64,000 nucleotides of DNA from Rhizobium sp. SL86 (GTDB lineage Bacteria; Pseudomonadota; Alphaproteobacteria; Rhizobiales; Rhizobiaceae): NCBI RefSeq assembly GCF_026672545.1, contig NZ_JAPPRJ010000001.1, positions 1,609,001 through 1,673,000 on the forward strand, in the 5' to 3' direction. A program made the position numbers and the translations under genes. Below the pieces are notes generated by a model. The model saw only the letters and a program-made list of their open reading frames with translations. It did not search any database and was not told where the DNA came from. Shown one piece after another: positions 29,186-37,560 of this stretch; the first letter of the stretch is position 1; the number at the start of each line of letters is the position of its first letter.

Positions 29186-30178
29186 TTAACCGATATCGGC
29201 CTTCGTGCCCGCCCTGCCTGCTTCCATACGCTTGATCTGCGCCACGCGCAGGCGGTCGATCTTGCGCAGATCCGCATCCTCAAGCAGCATCGCCGCCTCG
29301 ACCCACAGGTCGACGACATCGATCAGTTCCTGGTGCGTCAAGGGGTTCACGCGCCGCTTCACCTCACGCAGCGTCCGGTAGATCATGTGCTTGCGCGAAT
29401 GGCGTGCCACGAACTCGCGCACGGCGGTTTCGCCCTCGCCATCTTCGACCACCACGTCCACCAGGCCCATCTGGTGTAGATCGTCGGCGCTGTAGATCTG
29501 GCCGCCCATGATCATCTTGGTGGCGCGTGTCGGGTCAAGCCGTCGCGACAGGAAGCTGTAGGCGCCCATGCCGGGAAACAGATTGAACAGGATTTCCGGC
29601 AGGCCGAACTTCGCGCTCTTTTCGGCAATGATGATGTCGGAGGCCATGGCGGCCTCGAAACCGCCGCCGAGTGCGTCCCCCTGCACCAGCGAGATCAGCA
29701 CGATCGGCAGGTCCAGGCTCATCGAGGAAGAATAGACCAGATCGACGCAGTCACGGGCGTAGCGGCGCAATCCCTCGCGATCGCGTGCGCGGATATGCTT
29801 GCCGAAATAACCAAGATCGCCGCCGAGGTTGAAGATGCCGGGCATCTTCGAGCCGTTGACCAGGTAAAGCAGCGGTTGCTCACCCTCTGCACCGTTCACG
29901 AGCGCCTGTATCTCGCCGCGCAGGCGGCTGAGATCGGCCAGCAGGCCCGGCGTATAACTCGGCGCCTCGACCGGGTTCATGAAGTACCACAGCGTGCGCA
30001 TGGCCGGGTCGAGCCGGAGACTGAGATTGTCGTAGGTGGTTGCCGGAAACCGCAACTCCAGCGGAAGGGGGGCTGTCTGGCGGTTCCCCTTGGCGTCCGT
30101 CGGTTCGATCTCGGGCGAGTGCCAAGGCACCTGATGGTCACGATAATCCTGCGCCGTCACGTCTGTCATTGCCGTCAT
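29186..30178 (-). CDS. rpfF: RpfF-type DSF synthase (enoyl-CoA hydratase/thioesterase fold)
   Basis: A 330-residue crotonase-fold protein. RpfF makes cis-2-unsaturated fatty acid signals from 3-hydroxyacyl-ACP by combined dehydration and thioester hydrolysis. The two catalytic glutamates of RpfF (E141 and E161 in Xanthomonas) correspond to E175 in LVQGDALGGGFEAA and E195 in GLPEILFNLFPGMGAYSFL, with the same 20-residue spacing and nearly identical surroundings; ordinary enoyl-CoA hydratases differ there. The extra N-terminal 40 residues are longer than in Xanthomonas. The gene converges on the RpfC-like kinase gene, only 3 bases between stops, in the classic rpfF/rpfC neighbourhood. Confidence 0.9.
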   Translation of the reverse strand: MTAMTDVTAQDYRDHQVPWHSPEIEPTDAKGNRQTAPLPLELRFPATTYDNLSLRLDPAMRTLWYFMNPVEAPSYTPGLLADLSRLRGEIQALVNGAEGEQPLLYLVNGSKMPGIFNLGGDLGYFGKHIRARDREGLRRYARDCVDLVYSSSMSLDLPIVLISLVQGDALGGGFEAAMASDIIIAEKSAKFGLPEILFNLFPGMGAYSFLSRRLDPTRATKMIMGGQIYSADDLHQMGLVDVVVEDGEGETAVREFVARHSRKHMIYRTLREVKRRVNPLTHQELIDVVDLWVEAAMLLEDADLRKIDRLRVAQIKRMEAGRAGTKADIG

Positions 30179-30322
30179 CCCGTTGCCTCGTAGCCGACAC
30201 CTTATCAGAACGTTCCGGTCTGCGAAGTGCCGGATTAACCAATCCTTAAGTTTGCTTAATAAACGTGGTTAACGATTGATTGATCCCGTCGTCGCCGCGA
30301 TCTGCGCGGAATTGTACCCTTC

Positions 30323-30347
30323 GGAACTCTTCGGATGCCTGCCTGTT
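30323..30347 (+). promoter_or_regulatory. Possible EcfG (general stress sigma factor) promoter
   Basis: GGAAC, 16-base spacer, TGTT, ending 40 bases before the DUF892 gene. The alphaproteobacterial EcfG consensus is GGAAC-N16/17-CGTT; one base of the -10 element differs. DUF892 genes are common members of this regulon, which is the main reason to propose it. Confidence 0.35.
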
Positions 30348-30387
30348 AGTGAACAAGCCAACACGGCACGCGAACCAGGAGATTAAG

Positions 30388-30894
30388 ATGGCAGACGCAC
30401 GCAGCATTTTCGTCACGGGATTGAAGAACGCCCATGCGATGGAAAACCAGGCGCTTTCGATCATGAAGCCGCAGGTGTCCCGCATCGAGAACTATCCGGA
30501 GGTGGCCGACATGCTGGAACGTCACATCCGCGAGACGGAAGGCCAGATCGATCGGCTCGAAACGATCCTGTCGGGCCTGTCGGAAAGCCCCTCCACGATG
30601 AAGGACATGGCGCTCTCCATGGGCGGTTCGATGGCGGCGCTTGGCCATACGATGGCTCCGGACGAGATCGTCAAGAATTCCTTCGCCAACTTCGCCTTCG
30701 AAAACTACGAGATCGCCGCCTACAAGTCGTTGATGACGGTGGCAGAACTCGGGGGGTTCCCGGAAGCGATGTCCGGGCTGAAGGCTAATCTCGAGGAAGA
30801 AGAATCCATGGCGCGCTGGATCGAAAACAACCTGCGCAGCCTGACGATGAAGTTCGCCTCGCTCAAGGAGGCGGGGGCGTCGGCCAAGGTCTGA
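30388..30894 (+). CDS. DUF892 (YciE/YciF-like) ferritin-fold stress protein
   Basis: A 168-residue four-helix protein of the DUF892/YciF family. The helices carry the acidic and His residues of the ferritin-like fold, e.g. AMENQALSIM, RHIRETEGQIDRLE, FENYEIAAYKSL and LEEEESMARWIENNL, which together would form the di-metal site. The ATG at 30388 follows AGGAG at 7 bases. Family members are induced by stress in many bacteria; biochemical function is not established. It lies upstream of the ars operon, separated by a terminator, and divergent from rpfF. Confidence 0.9.
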   Translation: MADARSIFVTGLKNAHAMENQALSIMKPQVSRIENYPEVADMLERHIRETEGQIDRLETILSGLSESPSTMKDMALSMGGSMAALGHTMAPDEIVKNSFANFAFENYEIAAYKSLMTVAELGGFPEAMSGLKANLEEEESMARWIENNLRSLTMKFASLKEAGASAKV

Positions 30895-30942
30895 TCCCGC
30901 CCGCCCGCTTCGGGTAGCCGATATTTTCGCGATGTTCAGATC

Positions 30943-30981
30943 AAGCCCCGGACCGCCTCTTGCGCGGCCCGGGGCTTTGTT
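30943..30981 (+). terminator. Rho-independent terminator after the DUF892 gene
   Basis: Stem AAGCCCCGG / CCCGGGGCTT with a GC-rich inner loop, followed by TTGTTGT. It ends only about 38 bases before arsR and so insulates the ars operon. Confidence 0.7.
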
Positions 30982-30998
30982 GTATTTGACGATTCAAC

Positions 30999-31018
30999 AT
31001 TTCAAGGAATATAGAAAT
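30999..31018 (+). promoter_or_regulatory. Possible ArsR operator
   Basis: Imperfect dyad ATTTC-N10-GAAAT immediately before the arsR ATG, in an AT-rich island (TTGTATTTGACGATTCAAC precedes it). ArsR repressors usually bind such AT-rich dyads in their own promoter; binding here is inference. Confidence 0.3.
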
Positions 31019-31360
31019 ATGGACGAGAAACACGCTGTCGATCTGTTTGGAGCGCTGTCGCAGGAGACACGACTGAAGATCGTCCGCATGCTGGTGGTAT
31101 CCGGTCCGGACGGCATGGCCGCCGGTGCGGTTGCCGAAGCGGTCGGTGTCTCGCCGTCGAACGTCTCCTTCCACCTGAAGGAACTGGAGCGGGTCGGCAT
31201 GGTCACGGCGACGCGCGAATCCCGCTCGATCATCTACACCGCCGCCTATGACCATCTCGCCGATCTCATCCGCTTCCTGATGGAAGACTGCTGTGCCGGC
31301 CGTCCCGAAATCTGCCTGCCTGCCGTTTCCGTTGCCGAATGCTGTGTTCCCGCCACCTAA
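31019..31360 (+). CDS. arsR: Arsenic-responsive ArsR-family repressor
   Basis: A 113-residue winged-helix repressor. The DNA-recognition region is SPSNVSFHLKELERVGMV. The usual ELCVC arsenic site in the DNA-recognition helix is absent; instead C91, C92 and C99 (EDCCAGRPEIC) and C108/C109 lie at the C-terminus. This C-terminal CC-x-C arrangement resembles the Acidithiobacillus-type ArsR, in which three C-terminal cysteines bind As(III). The ATG follows AAGGAA. It is the first gene of a six-gene ars operon and most likely autoregulates it. Confidence 0.93.
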   Translation: MDEKHAVDLFGALSQETRLKIVRMLVVSGPDGMAAGAVAEAVGVSPSNVSFHLKELERVGMVTATRESRSIIYTAAYDHLADLIRFLMEDCCAGRPEICLPAVSVAECCVPAT

Positions 31361-31372
31361 GGAGAGCCATCC

Positions 31373-31900
31373 ATGACCGACCGCGTCTATAATGTCCTGT
31401 TTCTCTGCACCGGCAATTCCGCCCGCTCCATCATCGCGGAAGCCATCCTCAACCGGCTTGGCCAGGGCAAGTTCAAGGCCTATTCCGCCGGCTCGCAGCC
31501 GAAGGGTGAGGTTCATCCCTACACGCTGGAACTGCTGAAGGGCATGAACTACGATACGAGCTTTGCCCGGTCGAAGAACTGGGACGAGTTTGCCGCGCCC
31601 GGCGCGCCTGAGCTGGATTTCGTCTTCACCGTTTGCGACAACGCCGCCGCCGAAGCCTGCCCGGTCTGGCCGGGACAACCGATGACCGCTCATTGGGGCG
31701 TGCCGGATCCTGCCGCAGCCGAAGGGACGGAGGCCGAGCGGCATTTCGCCTTTGCCGATGCCTACCGCATGCTCAACAACCGCATCTCGATCTTCGTGAG
31801 CCTGCCGATGACCAGTCTCGACAAGCTTTCGCTGCAGAAGCGTCTGGACGAGATCGGCAAGTCCGGTGCCGCGACCCGTCCCACACCCGAGGTCGCGTGA
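31373..31900 (+). CDS. arsC: Arsenate reductase, LMW-phosphatase (thioredoxin-coupled) type
   Basis: A 175-residue cytoplasmic enzyme that reduces As(V) to As(III). The P-loop CX5R is C12-TGNSA-R18, and C88 and C96 (FTVCDN..EACPVWPG) fit the redox triad of the Staphylococcus/Bacillus type (C10/C82/C89), which points to thioredoxin as reductant. The C-terminal extension of about 35 residues (residues 140-175) is somewhat longer than in the classical protein. It is separated from arsR by 12 bases. A second, unrelated arsenate reductase is encoded two genes downstream. Confidence 0.93.
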   Translation: MTDRVYNVLFLCTGNSARSIIAEAILNRLGQGKFKAYSAGSQPKGEVHPYTLELLKGMNYDTSFARSKNWDEFAAPGAPELDFVFTVCDNAAAEACPVWPGQPMTAHWGVPDPAAAEGTEAERHFAFADAYRMLNNRISIFVSLPMTSLDKLSLQKRLDEIGKSGAATRPTPEVA

Positions 31901-31902
31901 TC

Positions 31903-32961
31903 ATGTCCACCTTCGAACGTTATCTCACGGTCTGGGTCTTCCTGTGCATCCTCGTCGGCGTATCGCTGGGCTATGCACTGCCCGGTGTCTTCCATGCCAT
32001 CGCAGCGCTGGAGGTGGCCAAGGTCAACCTGCCGGTGGCCGTGCTGATCTGGCTGATGATCATTCCCATGCTCATCAAGATCGATTTTGCAGCCTTGGGG
32101 CAGGTCAGCCGCCACTGGCGTGGCATCGGCGTCACGCTCTTTATCAACTGGGCGATCAAGCCGTTTTCCATGGCGCTGCTCGGCTGGCTGTTCATCGGCT
32201 GGCTGTTTCGCCCGCTGCTGCCGGCAGACCAGATCGACAGCTATATCGCCGGGTTGATCATTCTCGCCGCCGCCCCCTGCACGGCCATGGTTTTCGTCTG
32301 GTCGAACCTGACGAAGGGCGAGCCACATTTCACGCTCTCCCAGGTGGCGCTCAATGATGCGATCATGGTGGTGGCGTTTGCGCCGATCGTTGGCCTGCTG
32401 CTCGGCCTGTCGGCCATCACGGTGCCGTGGGATACGCTAATCCTCTCGGTCGTGCTCTACATCGTGCTGCCGGTCATTGCCGCACAGCTGATCCGCCGCC
32501 AGTTGCTGGCTTCCGGCGGCGAACGGGCGCTCGAAGATCTCCTGAAGATCCTGCAGCCCGCCTCGCTCGTGGCGCTGCTGACCACGCTCGTTCTGCTCTT
32601 CGGGTTCCAGGGCGAACAGATCATCGCGCAGCCCATGGTGATCGCGCTGCTTGCCGTGCCGATCCTGATCCAGGTCTACTTCAATTCCGGCCTCGCCTAT
32701 CTGCTGAACCGCGCCACCGGCGAGGCCCATTGTGTGGCCGGTCCCTCCGCACTGATCGGCGCGTCCAACTTCTTCGAGCTTGCGGTGGCGGCCGCCATCA
32801 GCCTGTTCGGTTTCCAGTCGGGGGCAGCGCTTGCCACTGTTGTCGGCGTGCTGATCGAAGTGCCCGTCATGCTCTCCGTCGTCTGGATCGTGAACCGCAG
32901 CAAGACCTGGTACGAAGCCGGCGCCTCCGTGCGTGCCGCCGCAACCGAAACGAAAGCCTGA
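31903..32961 (+). CDS. acr3: Arsenite efflux permease, ACR3 family
   Basis: A 352-residue inner-membrane permease with about 10 transmembrane segments that exports As(III). The family hallmark is the Cys in LAAAPCTAMVFVWSNLTKGEP; RATGEAHCVAGPSALIGASNFFELA is the conserved C-terminal region with a second membrane Asn/Glu cluster. The ATG at 31903, two bases after the arsC stop, gives the family length; an upstream extension would overlap arsC entirely. It handles the product of both arsenate reductases in the operon. Confidence 0.95.
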   Translation: MSTFERYLTVWVFLCILVGVSLGYALPGVFHAIAALEVAKVNLPVAVLIWLMIIPMLIKIDFAALGQVSRHWRGIGVTLFINWAIKPFSMALLGWLFIGWLFRPLLPADQIDSYIAGLIILAAAPCTAMVFVWSNLTKGEPHFTLSQVALNDAIMVVAFAPIVGLLLGLSAITVPWDTLILSVVLYIVLPVIAAQLIRRQLLASGGERALEDLLKILQPASLVALLTTLVLLFGFQGEQIIAQPMVIALLAVPILIQVYFNSGLAYLLNRATGEAHCVAGPSALIGASNFFELAVAAAISLFGFQSGAALATVVGVLIEVPVMLSVVWIVNRSKTWYEAGASVRAAATETKA

Positions 32962-32964
32962 CCC

Positions 32965-33387
32965 ATGGACGTCACCATCTACCACAATCCCGCCTGCGGC
33001 ACCTCGCGCAACACGCTGGCGCTGATCCGCCACGCGGGCATCGAACCCACCGTGATCGAATATCTGCAGACCCCGCCCTCGCGCGACACCCTGAAGACGA
33101 TGATTGCCGATGCCGGACTGTCCGTGCGCGAGGCGATCCGTGAAAAGGGCACGCCCTTTGCCGAACTCGGTCTCGACAATCCGTCGCTGAGCGACGACCA
33201 GCTCCTCGACGCCATGCTCGAACACCCGATCCTGATCAACCGCCCCTTCGTGGTGACCCCGCTCGGCACACGGCTGTCGCGCCCGTCCGAACTGGTGCTG
33301 GAGATCCTGCCGGAGACGTTCACGGGTCCCTTCGTCAAGGAGGATGGCGAGCAGGTTCTGGATGCGGAGGGCAAACGCCTTGGCTGA
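32965..33387 (+). CDS. arsC: Arsenate reductase, glutaredoxin-dependent type
   Basis: A 140-residue ArsC of the plasmid R773 type, which reduces arsenate with glutathione and glutaredoxin. The active-site Cys is C11 in [11 protein letters not shown]; the arsenate-binding arginines are present in [16 protein letters not shown]. It starts 3 bases after acr3. It is unrelated in fold to the LMW-phosphatase-type ArsC at 31373, so the operon encodes two independent As(V) reductases drawing on different thiol pools. Confidence 0.94.
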   Translation: MDVTIYHNPACGTSRNTLALIRHAGIEPTVIEYLQTPPSRDTLKTMIADAGLSVREAIREKGTPFAELGLDNPSLSDDQLLDAMLEHPILINRPFVVTPLGTRLSRPSELVLEILPETFTGPFVKEDGEQVLDAEGKRLG

Positions 33388-34111
33388 TACCCCCCTTGAG
33401 ACGGGTGCCGATCTGCCGGCACTCGATTCCCGCCACCTGCGGCCGATCGATCTTGCCGCGCTGCGCCCTGCCTTTTCCACGCACAAGCCGCGCATCTTGA
33501 TCCTCTACGGGTCGCTCCGGACGATCTCCTATAGCCGGCTCCTGGCAGAGGAGGCCGGGCGGCTTCTGACCGAACTTGGCTGCGAGGTACGTTTCTTCGA
33601 TCCGAAGGGCCTGCCGCTTCCCGATGCCGAACCGGTCAGCCATCCGAAGGTGCAGGAACTTCGCGACCTGTCGCAATGGTCCGAGGGGCAGGTCTGGGTC
33701 AGCCCCGAACGCCACGGCGCGATGACCGGCATCCTGAAGACGCAGATCGACTGGATTCCCCTGTCCGTCGGCTCCATCCGCCCCACCCAGGGCAAGACGC
33801 TCGCCATCATGCAGGTCTCCGGCGGCTCGCAATCCTTCAACGCGCTCAACCAGATGCGCGTGCTCGGCCGCTGGATGCGGATGATCACCATTCCCAACCA
33901 GTCCTCCGTCGCGAAGGCCTTTCAGGAGTTCGACGAAAACGGCCGCATGAAACCATCCTCCTATTACGAGCGGGTGGTGGATGTCTGCGAGGAACTGGTG
34001 AAGTTCACCTGGTTGACGCGCGATGCCTCCGCTTACTTGACCGACCGTTACAGCGAGCGCAAGGAAACAGCTGATAAACTCGAAGCCCGTGTACAGCTGA
34101 AATCCCTATGA
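33380..34111 (+). CDS. arsH: ArsH NADPH-dependent FMN reductase / organoarsenical oxidase
   Basis: A 243-residue flavodoxin-like protein. ArsH enzymes oxidise trivalent methyl- and aromatic arsenicals to the less toxic pentavalent forms. The FMN loop is [14 protein letters not shown], and the catalytic stretch [18 protein letters not shown] and [24 protein letters not shown] are conserved. The TTG at 33380 is taken as start because GGAGGG lies 8 bases upstream and gives the family N-terminus, overlapping arsC by 8 bases; in-frame ATGs at 33344 and 33362 lack a good ribosome site. Start uncertain, identity firm. Confidence 0.92.
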   Translation: MADTPLETGADLPALDSRHLRPIDLAALRPAFSTHKPRILILYGSLRTISYSRLLAEEAGRLLTELGCEVRFFDPKGLPLPDAEPVSHPKVQELRDLSQWSEGQVWVSPERHGAMTGILKTQIDWIPLSVGSIRPTQGKTLAIMQVSGGSQSFNALNQMRVLGRWMRMITIPNQSSVAKAFQEFDENGRMKPSSYYERVVDVCEELVKFTWLTRDASAYLTDRYSERKETADKLEARVQLKSL

Positions 34112-35313
34112 CATCCCGTCCCCCGGTCGCCGCCATTGTCTCGCTGGGGCTTACCCAGATCATCGGTTACGGCACGCTCTATTACAGCTTCAGCATTCTC
34201 GCGCCTGATATGGCGCGGGATTTCGGCTGGAGCGTCGACTGGGTGTTCGGTCTTCTGTCCGCCTCGTTGTTCGTGTCGGGGCTGGTCGCACCCTTTGCCG
34301 GCCGGCTGATGGATCGTTTCGGTGCCGGGCGGGTCATGACGCTTGGTTCGCTGGCGGCGGCCCTGTCGCTGATCATCTGCGCCGTCGCGCCTCATCGCGG
34401 CGTCTTCATTGCCGGTCTCCTGCTGACGGAACTCTCCTCCAATCTCGTGCAATATGGCGCGGCCTTCGCGCTTCTGGTGGAAATCCGCCCGCGCGAGGCC
34501 AAACGCAGCATTACCTATCTCACGCTGATTGCCGGTTTCGCTTCCACCATCTTCTGGCCGGTCACGACGGTTCTGCACACGCATCTGTCCTGGCAGCAGG
34601 TCTATCTCGTGTTTGCCGCCCTCAACCTCGTGCTCTGCCTGCCGCTGCATGCCTGGCTCAGCCTTTATGGCCGCGGCGGACGGCGGGCGGATGAAAGCGC
34701 CTCGGGCAGCGCCCAGGTCGTCACCGGGCTGCTGCCTGCCGCCTACCGGCAACAGGGTTTTGCCCTGATGCTCATCGGCATGGGGCTGCTCTCCTTCGTC
34801 AACACCGCGCTGTTGTTCCACATGGTGCCGGTGCTGACCGGGCTCGGCCTCGGAGGCACGGCGGTTCTGGTCGCAACCCTGTTCGGTCCGGCGCAGGTTC
34901 TCAGCCGCTTCACCAACATGATCTTCGGCAAGAATCTCGGGGCTCTCCAGCTTGCCGTGCTGACGGCCGTCTTCGCGCCACTCGGCATCCTGGTGCTGAC
35001 GCTCACCTATCCTTTCGTGCCCGGCGCCATGCTGTTTGCCATCGTCTTCGGTTTCGGCTCGGGCCTCTCCAGCATCGTCTTCGGCACGCTGCCGCTCGCC
35101 CTTTTCGGCAGCGAAGGTTATGGCGCCCGCCAGGGCCAGCTGACGCTTGTCAGGCTGGCCGCCTCGGCACTTTCGCCCTTCGGCCTTGCCGTCATTCTGG
35201 AACGCACGGGACCGGACATGGTGCTGTGGTCGCTGATCGGCCTCGGTCTTGTCGCACTTCTGTTTTTCCTGGCACTGGCGCGGCTGGGACGCGTGGCGCT
35301 GCAGCCGGCATGA
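34108..35313 (+). CDS. MFS transporter of the ars operon, candidate arsenical exporter
   Basis: A 401-residue protein with about 12 transmembrane helices. It has the MFS loop motif [12 protein letters not shown] and a conserved N-terminal [20 protein letters not shown] pattern. The ATGA overlap with arsH makes it the last gene of the ars operon. MFS proteins in agrobacterial ars clusters (ArsK) export trivalent inorganic and organic arsenicals, and ArsJ exports an arseno-organic; this protein could be either type or a new one. Pairing with ArsH suggests an organoarsenical substrate, which is inference. Confidence 0.85.
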   Translation: MTSRPPVAAIVSLGLTQIIGYGTLYYSFSILAPDMARDFGWSVDWVFGLLSASLFVSGLVAPFAGRLMDRFGAGRVMTLGSLAAALSLIICAVAPHRGVFIAGLLLTELSSNLVQYGAAFALLVEIRPREAKRSITYLTLIAGFASTIFWPVTTVLHTHLSWQQVYLVFAALNLVLCLPLHAWLSLYGRGGRRADESASGSAQVVTGLLPAAYRQQGFALMLIGMGLLSFVNTALLFHMVPVLTGLGLGGTAVLVATLFGPAQVLSRFTNMIFGKNLGALQLAVLTAVFAPLGILVLTLTYPFVPGAMLFAIVFGFGSGLSSIVFGTLPLALFGSEGYGARQGQLTLVRLAASALSPFGLAVILERTGPDMVLWSLIGLGLVALLFFLALARLGRVALQPA

Positions 35314-35386
35314 GTGAGATAGACATGCTCCTCCTCTTCCCGCCTGCGTTGAGAGAGGCTGAGCCGCTAACACATCAGCATCAGCG

Positions 35387-35430
35387 CCCCTCATCCGGCC
35401 TGGCGGCCACCGTCTCCCCGCGGGCGGCAA
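35387..35430. repeat. Partial RIME-like element
   Basis: The stretch CCCCTCATCCGGCCTGGCGGCC followed by CTCCCCGCGGGCGG resembles the left half of rhizobial RIME elements as I remember them. The expected right-hand palindromic arm (GGGGAGAAGG) is missing, so it looks truncated where copy B begins. Confidence 0.45.
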
Positions 35431-35447
35431 GCCTATGAATTTGAAAT

Positions 35448-35585
35448 AAGACCCCTCCCAACCCTCCCCACAAGGGGGAGGGCTTAGCCCAGCCGATCCG
35501 CCGGAGCCGATCGAGGCCCAGGCGGTTCCTGCAACGTGTCTCCCCCCTTGTGGGGGAGATGCCCGGCAGGGCAGAGGGGGGTTTT
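35448..35585. repeat. RIME-like mosaic intergenic repeat, copy B
   Basis: Same two terminal palindromes as copy A (AAGACCCCTCCC...CCCCACAAGGGGGAGGG and CTCCCCCCTTGTGGGGGAGAT), with CCCGGCAGGGCAGAG before TTTTCT. The central 55-60 bases differ from the other copies, which is what 'mosaic' describes. Confidence 0.85.
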
Positions 35586-35638
35586 CTCTGATATGCCTTA
35601 GCTCTGCCGCGGGAAGAAGGGGACACGCGGCAACCGAC

Positions 35639-37354
35639 TTATTCCGCGGCCTGGTCTATCGGTCGGGCGCTGGGCAGCTTGCCCATCAGCACTTCTTCGG
35701 CCGTCGCCTTGTGGTTCTTCACCGAACTTGTCCACTGGCCCCAGATCGACGGATCGATCACGTCGCCGTTCCTGCCAAGCTGCTGTAGCCGCTTCTGGTC
35801 GTCGTCGGTCAGCACCTGTTTCGGCAGCGGTCCCAGCCCCTTAACATCCTCTGCCGAAATGCCGAGCTTTTCGCCGACCCGGCGGCCATAGTCGTCATGC
35901 ACCAGGAAGAAGTGCCACACCATGCGTTCCTGCACGTCGCGCTGACATTGCGAGAGGAGATCGCCCATATTGGTGATCAGGTCGTCGCGCTCCCAATCCA
36001 TCATGGTGCAGAAGCGACCGCGTGCCTGCGCGTAATCATTGCGCCGCTCCAGCACGGCGCGCGTCAGCGGCCCGCGAATTTCCGGCGGGCGGTTCGGCTC
36101 CTCGCGCGGGTTTTCGGAAAGCCCGTCATGGATCGAGGGTTCGTAGTTCACATGCGGATTCTGGCCGGGGGCAAGGTCGCGCTGGAAACTCATCTGCCCG
36201 CCGGAGAGATTGGTCGCCACCTGGGCGTTCTTCGCCTGGTTCACCGGCAGCTGAAGATAGTTCGTGCCGACGCGGTAACGCTGCGTGTCGGAATAGGAGA
36301 AGGTGCGGCCCACCAGCATCTTGTCGTCGGAGAAGTCGAGCCCGTCCACCAGCACGCCGGTGCCCATGGCGATCTGTTCGTTTTCGTTGAAGAAATCCTC
36401 GACATTGCGGTTCAGCGTCATGGTGCCGATGTGGCGCAGCGGAAACTGGTGTTCCGGCCAGATCTTCGTGTCGTCCAGCGGGTCCCAGTCGAGTTCCGGA
36501 TGGTCGTGATCCTCCATGATCTGCACGAACATGTCCCATTGCGGGTAATCGCCGTGTTCGATCGCGGTGAACAGGTCCTTTGAGGCAGAGCCGAAGTCCT
36601 GGCCCTGGACCTTCGCAGCTTCCTCTGCCGTCAGGCTGGCCAGTCCGGCGCGCGGATGGAAGTGGTATTTCACCAAGACGGTCTCGCCCTTGTCGTTCAC
36701 CATCTTGTAGGTGTTGACGCCAAAACCCTCCATGTGGCGATAGCTTGCCGGAATGCCGCGCGGCGAAAACAGGTGGGTGAGCATGTGCATGCTCTCCGGC
36801 GTCTGGCTCATGAAGTCAAAAATACGGTTCGGCTCCTGACGGAAGGTCACCGGGTCGGGCTTCAGCGAATGGATGACGTCCGGGAACTTGATCGCATCTC
36901 GGATGAAGAAGACGGCGAGATTGTTGCCCACCAGATCCCAGTTGCCATCTTCGGTATAGAACTTCACCGCAAAACCGCGTGGGTCGCGCGCCACTTCGGA
37001 GGAATCGCGTCCGCCGATGACGGTCGAGAAACGGATGGCGAGCGGCGTCTTTTTGCCCGCCTGCTGGAACAGCTTGGCGCGCGTATAGGTCGAAGCCGGT
37101 TCCTCGCCGATCTTGCCGGTCGCCTCGAACTCGCCGTAACAGACGAAGCCGCGCGCATGCACCACGCGTTCCGGAATGCGTTCGCGGTCGAAATGGGTGA
37201 TCTTTTCCAGGAACTGATAGTTTTCCAGCGTCGCCGGACCGCGCGCGCCAACGGTGCGCATCGACTGGTTGTTGACAACCGGATGGCCCTGCCGATTTGT
37301 CAGCGTCTGGTCGCTCGTACCTGTCGGCATGTTGCCTCGTTTGTTCTCGTCCAT
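35639..37354 (-). CDS. Monofunctional haem catalase
   Basis: A 571-residue catalase that splits H2O2 in the cytoplasm. The active-site His is in [12 protein letters not shown], the distal Asn region is [13 protein letters not shown], and the proximal Tyr lies in [21 protein letters not shown]. The ATG at 37354 (MDENKRGN) was chosen over a frame open to 37456, because AAGGGACGG lies just upstream and the shorter protein matches the family. The roughly 70-residue C-terminal extension beyond the core is longer than in the smallest catalases but lacks the flavodoxin-like domain of the large ones. A possible stress promoter lies about 100 bases upstream. Confidence 0.93.
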   Translation of the reverse strand: MDENKRGNMPTGTSDQTLTNRQGHPVVNNQSMRTVGARGPATLENYQFLEKITHFDRERIPERVVHARGFVCYGEFEATGKIGEEPASTYTRAKLFQQAGKKTPLAIRFSTVIGGRDSSEVARDPRGFAVKFYTEDGNWDLVGNNLAVFFIRDAIKFPDVIHSLKPDPVTFRQEPNRIFDFMSQTPESMHMLTHLFSPRGIPASYRHMEGFGVNTYKMVNDKGETVLVKYHFHPRAGLASLTAEEAAKVQGQDFGSASKDLFTAIEHGDYPQWDMFVQIMEDHDHPELDWDPLDDTKIWPEHQFPLRHIGTMTLNRNVEDFFNENEQIAMGTGVLVDGLDFSDDKMLVGRTFSYSDTQRYRVGTNYLQLPVNQAKNAQVATNLSGGQMSFQRDLAPGQNPHVNYEPSIHDGLSENPREEPNRPPEIRGPLTRAVLERRNDYAQARGRFCTMMDWERDDLITNMGDLLSQCQRDVQERMVWHFFLVHDDYGRRVGEKLGISAEDVKGLGPLPKQVLTDDDQKRLQQLGRNGDVIDPSIWGQWTSSVKNHKATAEEVLMGKLPSARPIDQAAE

Positions 37355-37442
37355 GTCCGTCCCTTTCTCGTCTGGCTGTCGTCTGGAGAGAGTTTGGTCC
37401 CGGGGACATGCGTCGCAAACGCATACCGGGCCGTGACCGGTT

Positions 37443-37467
37443 AACTTGTGGCGCAAGCGAGCGTTCC
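37443..37467 (-). promoter_or_regulatory. Weak candidate EcfG promoter for catalase
   Basis: On the minus strand GGAAC (37467-37463), 16-base spacer, AGTT (37446-37443). The -10 deviates from CGTT by one base and the distance to the catalase ATG is about 90 bases. Weak on its own; noted because the divergent gene has a perfect match. Confidence 0.25.
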
Positions 37468-37507
37468 AGCCCCTCCTCGATTTTCAGCAAGGGGTGAGGA
37501 AGAAGAA

Positions 37508-37533
37508 GGAACCGAGGCGGGTTCAGCCACGTT
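37508..37533 (+). promoter_or_regulatory. EcfG-type general stress promoter
   Basis: GGAAC (37508-37512), 17-base spacer, CGTT (37530-37533): an exact match to the alphaproteobacterial EcfG consensus, ending 27 bases before the ATG of the APC permease. Transcription would start a few bases downstream and give a short leader with the strong GGGGGAGGGG ribosome site. Confidence 0.6.
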
Positions 37534-37560
37534 CAATGCCACCACATCGGGGGAGGGGTC

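Larger units (their letters stand above)
35314..35638. other. 325-base intergenic region between the ars operon and catalase
   Basis: Contains no gene. It holds a partial RIME-like element at 35387-35430 and a full two-palindrome mosaic repeat at 35448-35585. The palindromes could terminate transcription from both convergent units. Confidence 0.7.

Noticed and set aside
29186..30178. Calling the rpfF-like gene an ordinary enoyl-CoA hydratase
   Set aside because: Both active-site neighbourhoods (GGGFEAA and GLPEILFNLFPGMGAYSFL) match RpfF rather than fatty-acid-oxidation hydratases, and an RpfC-like kinase is adjacent.
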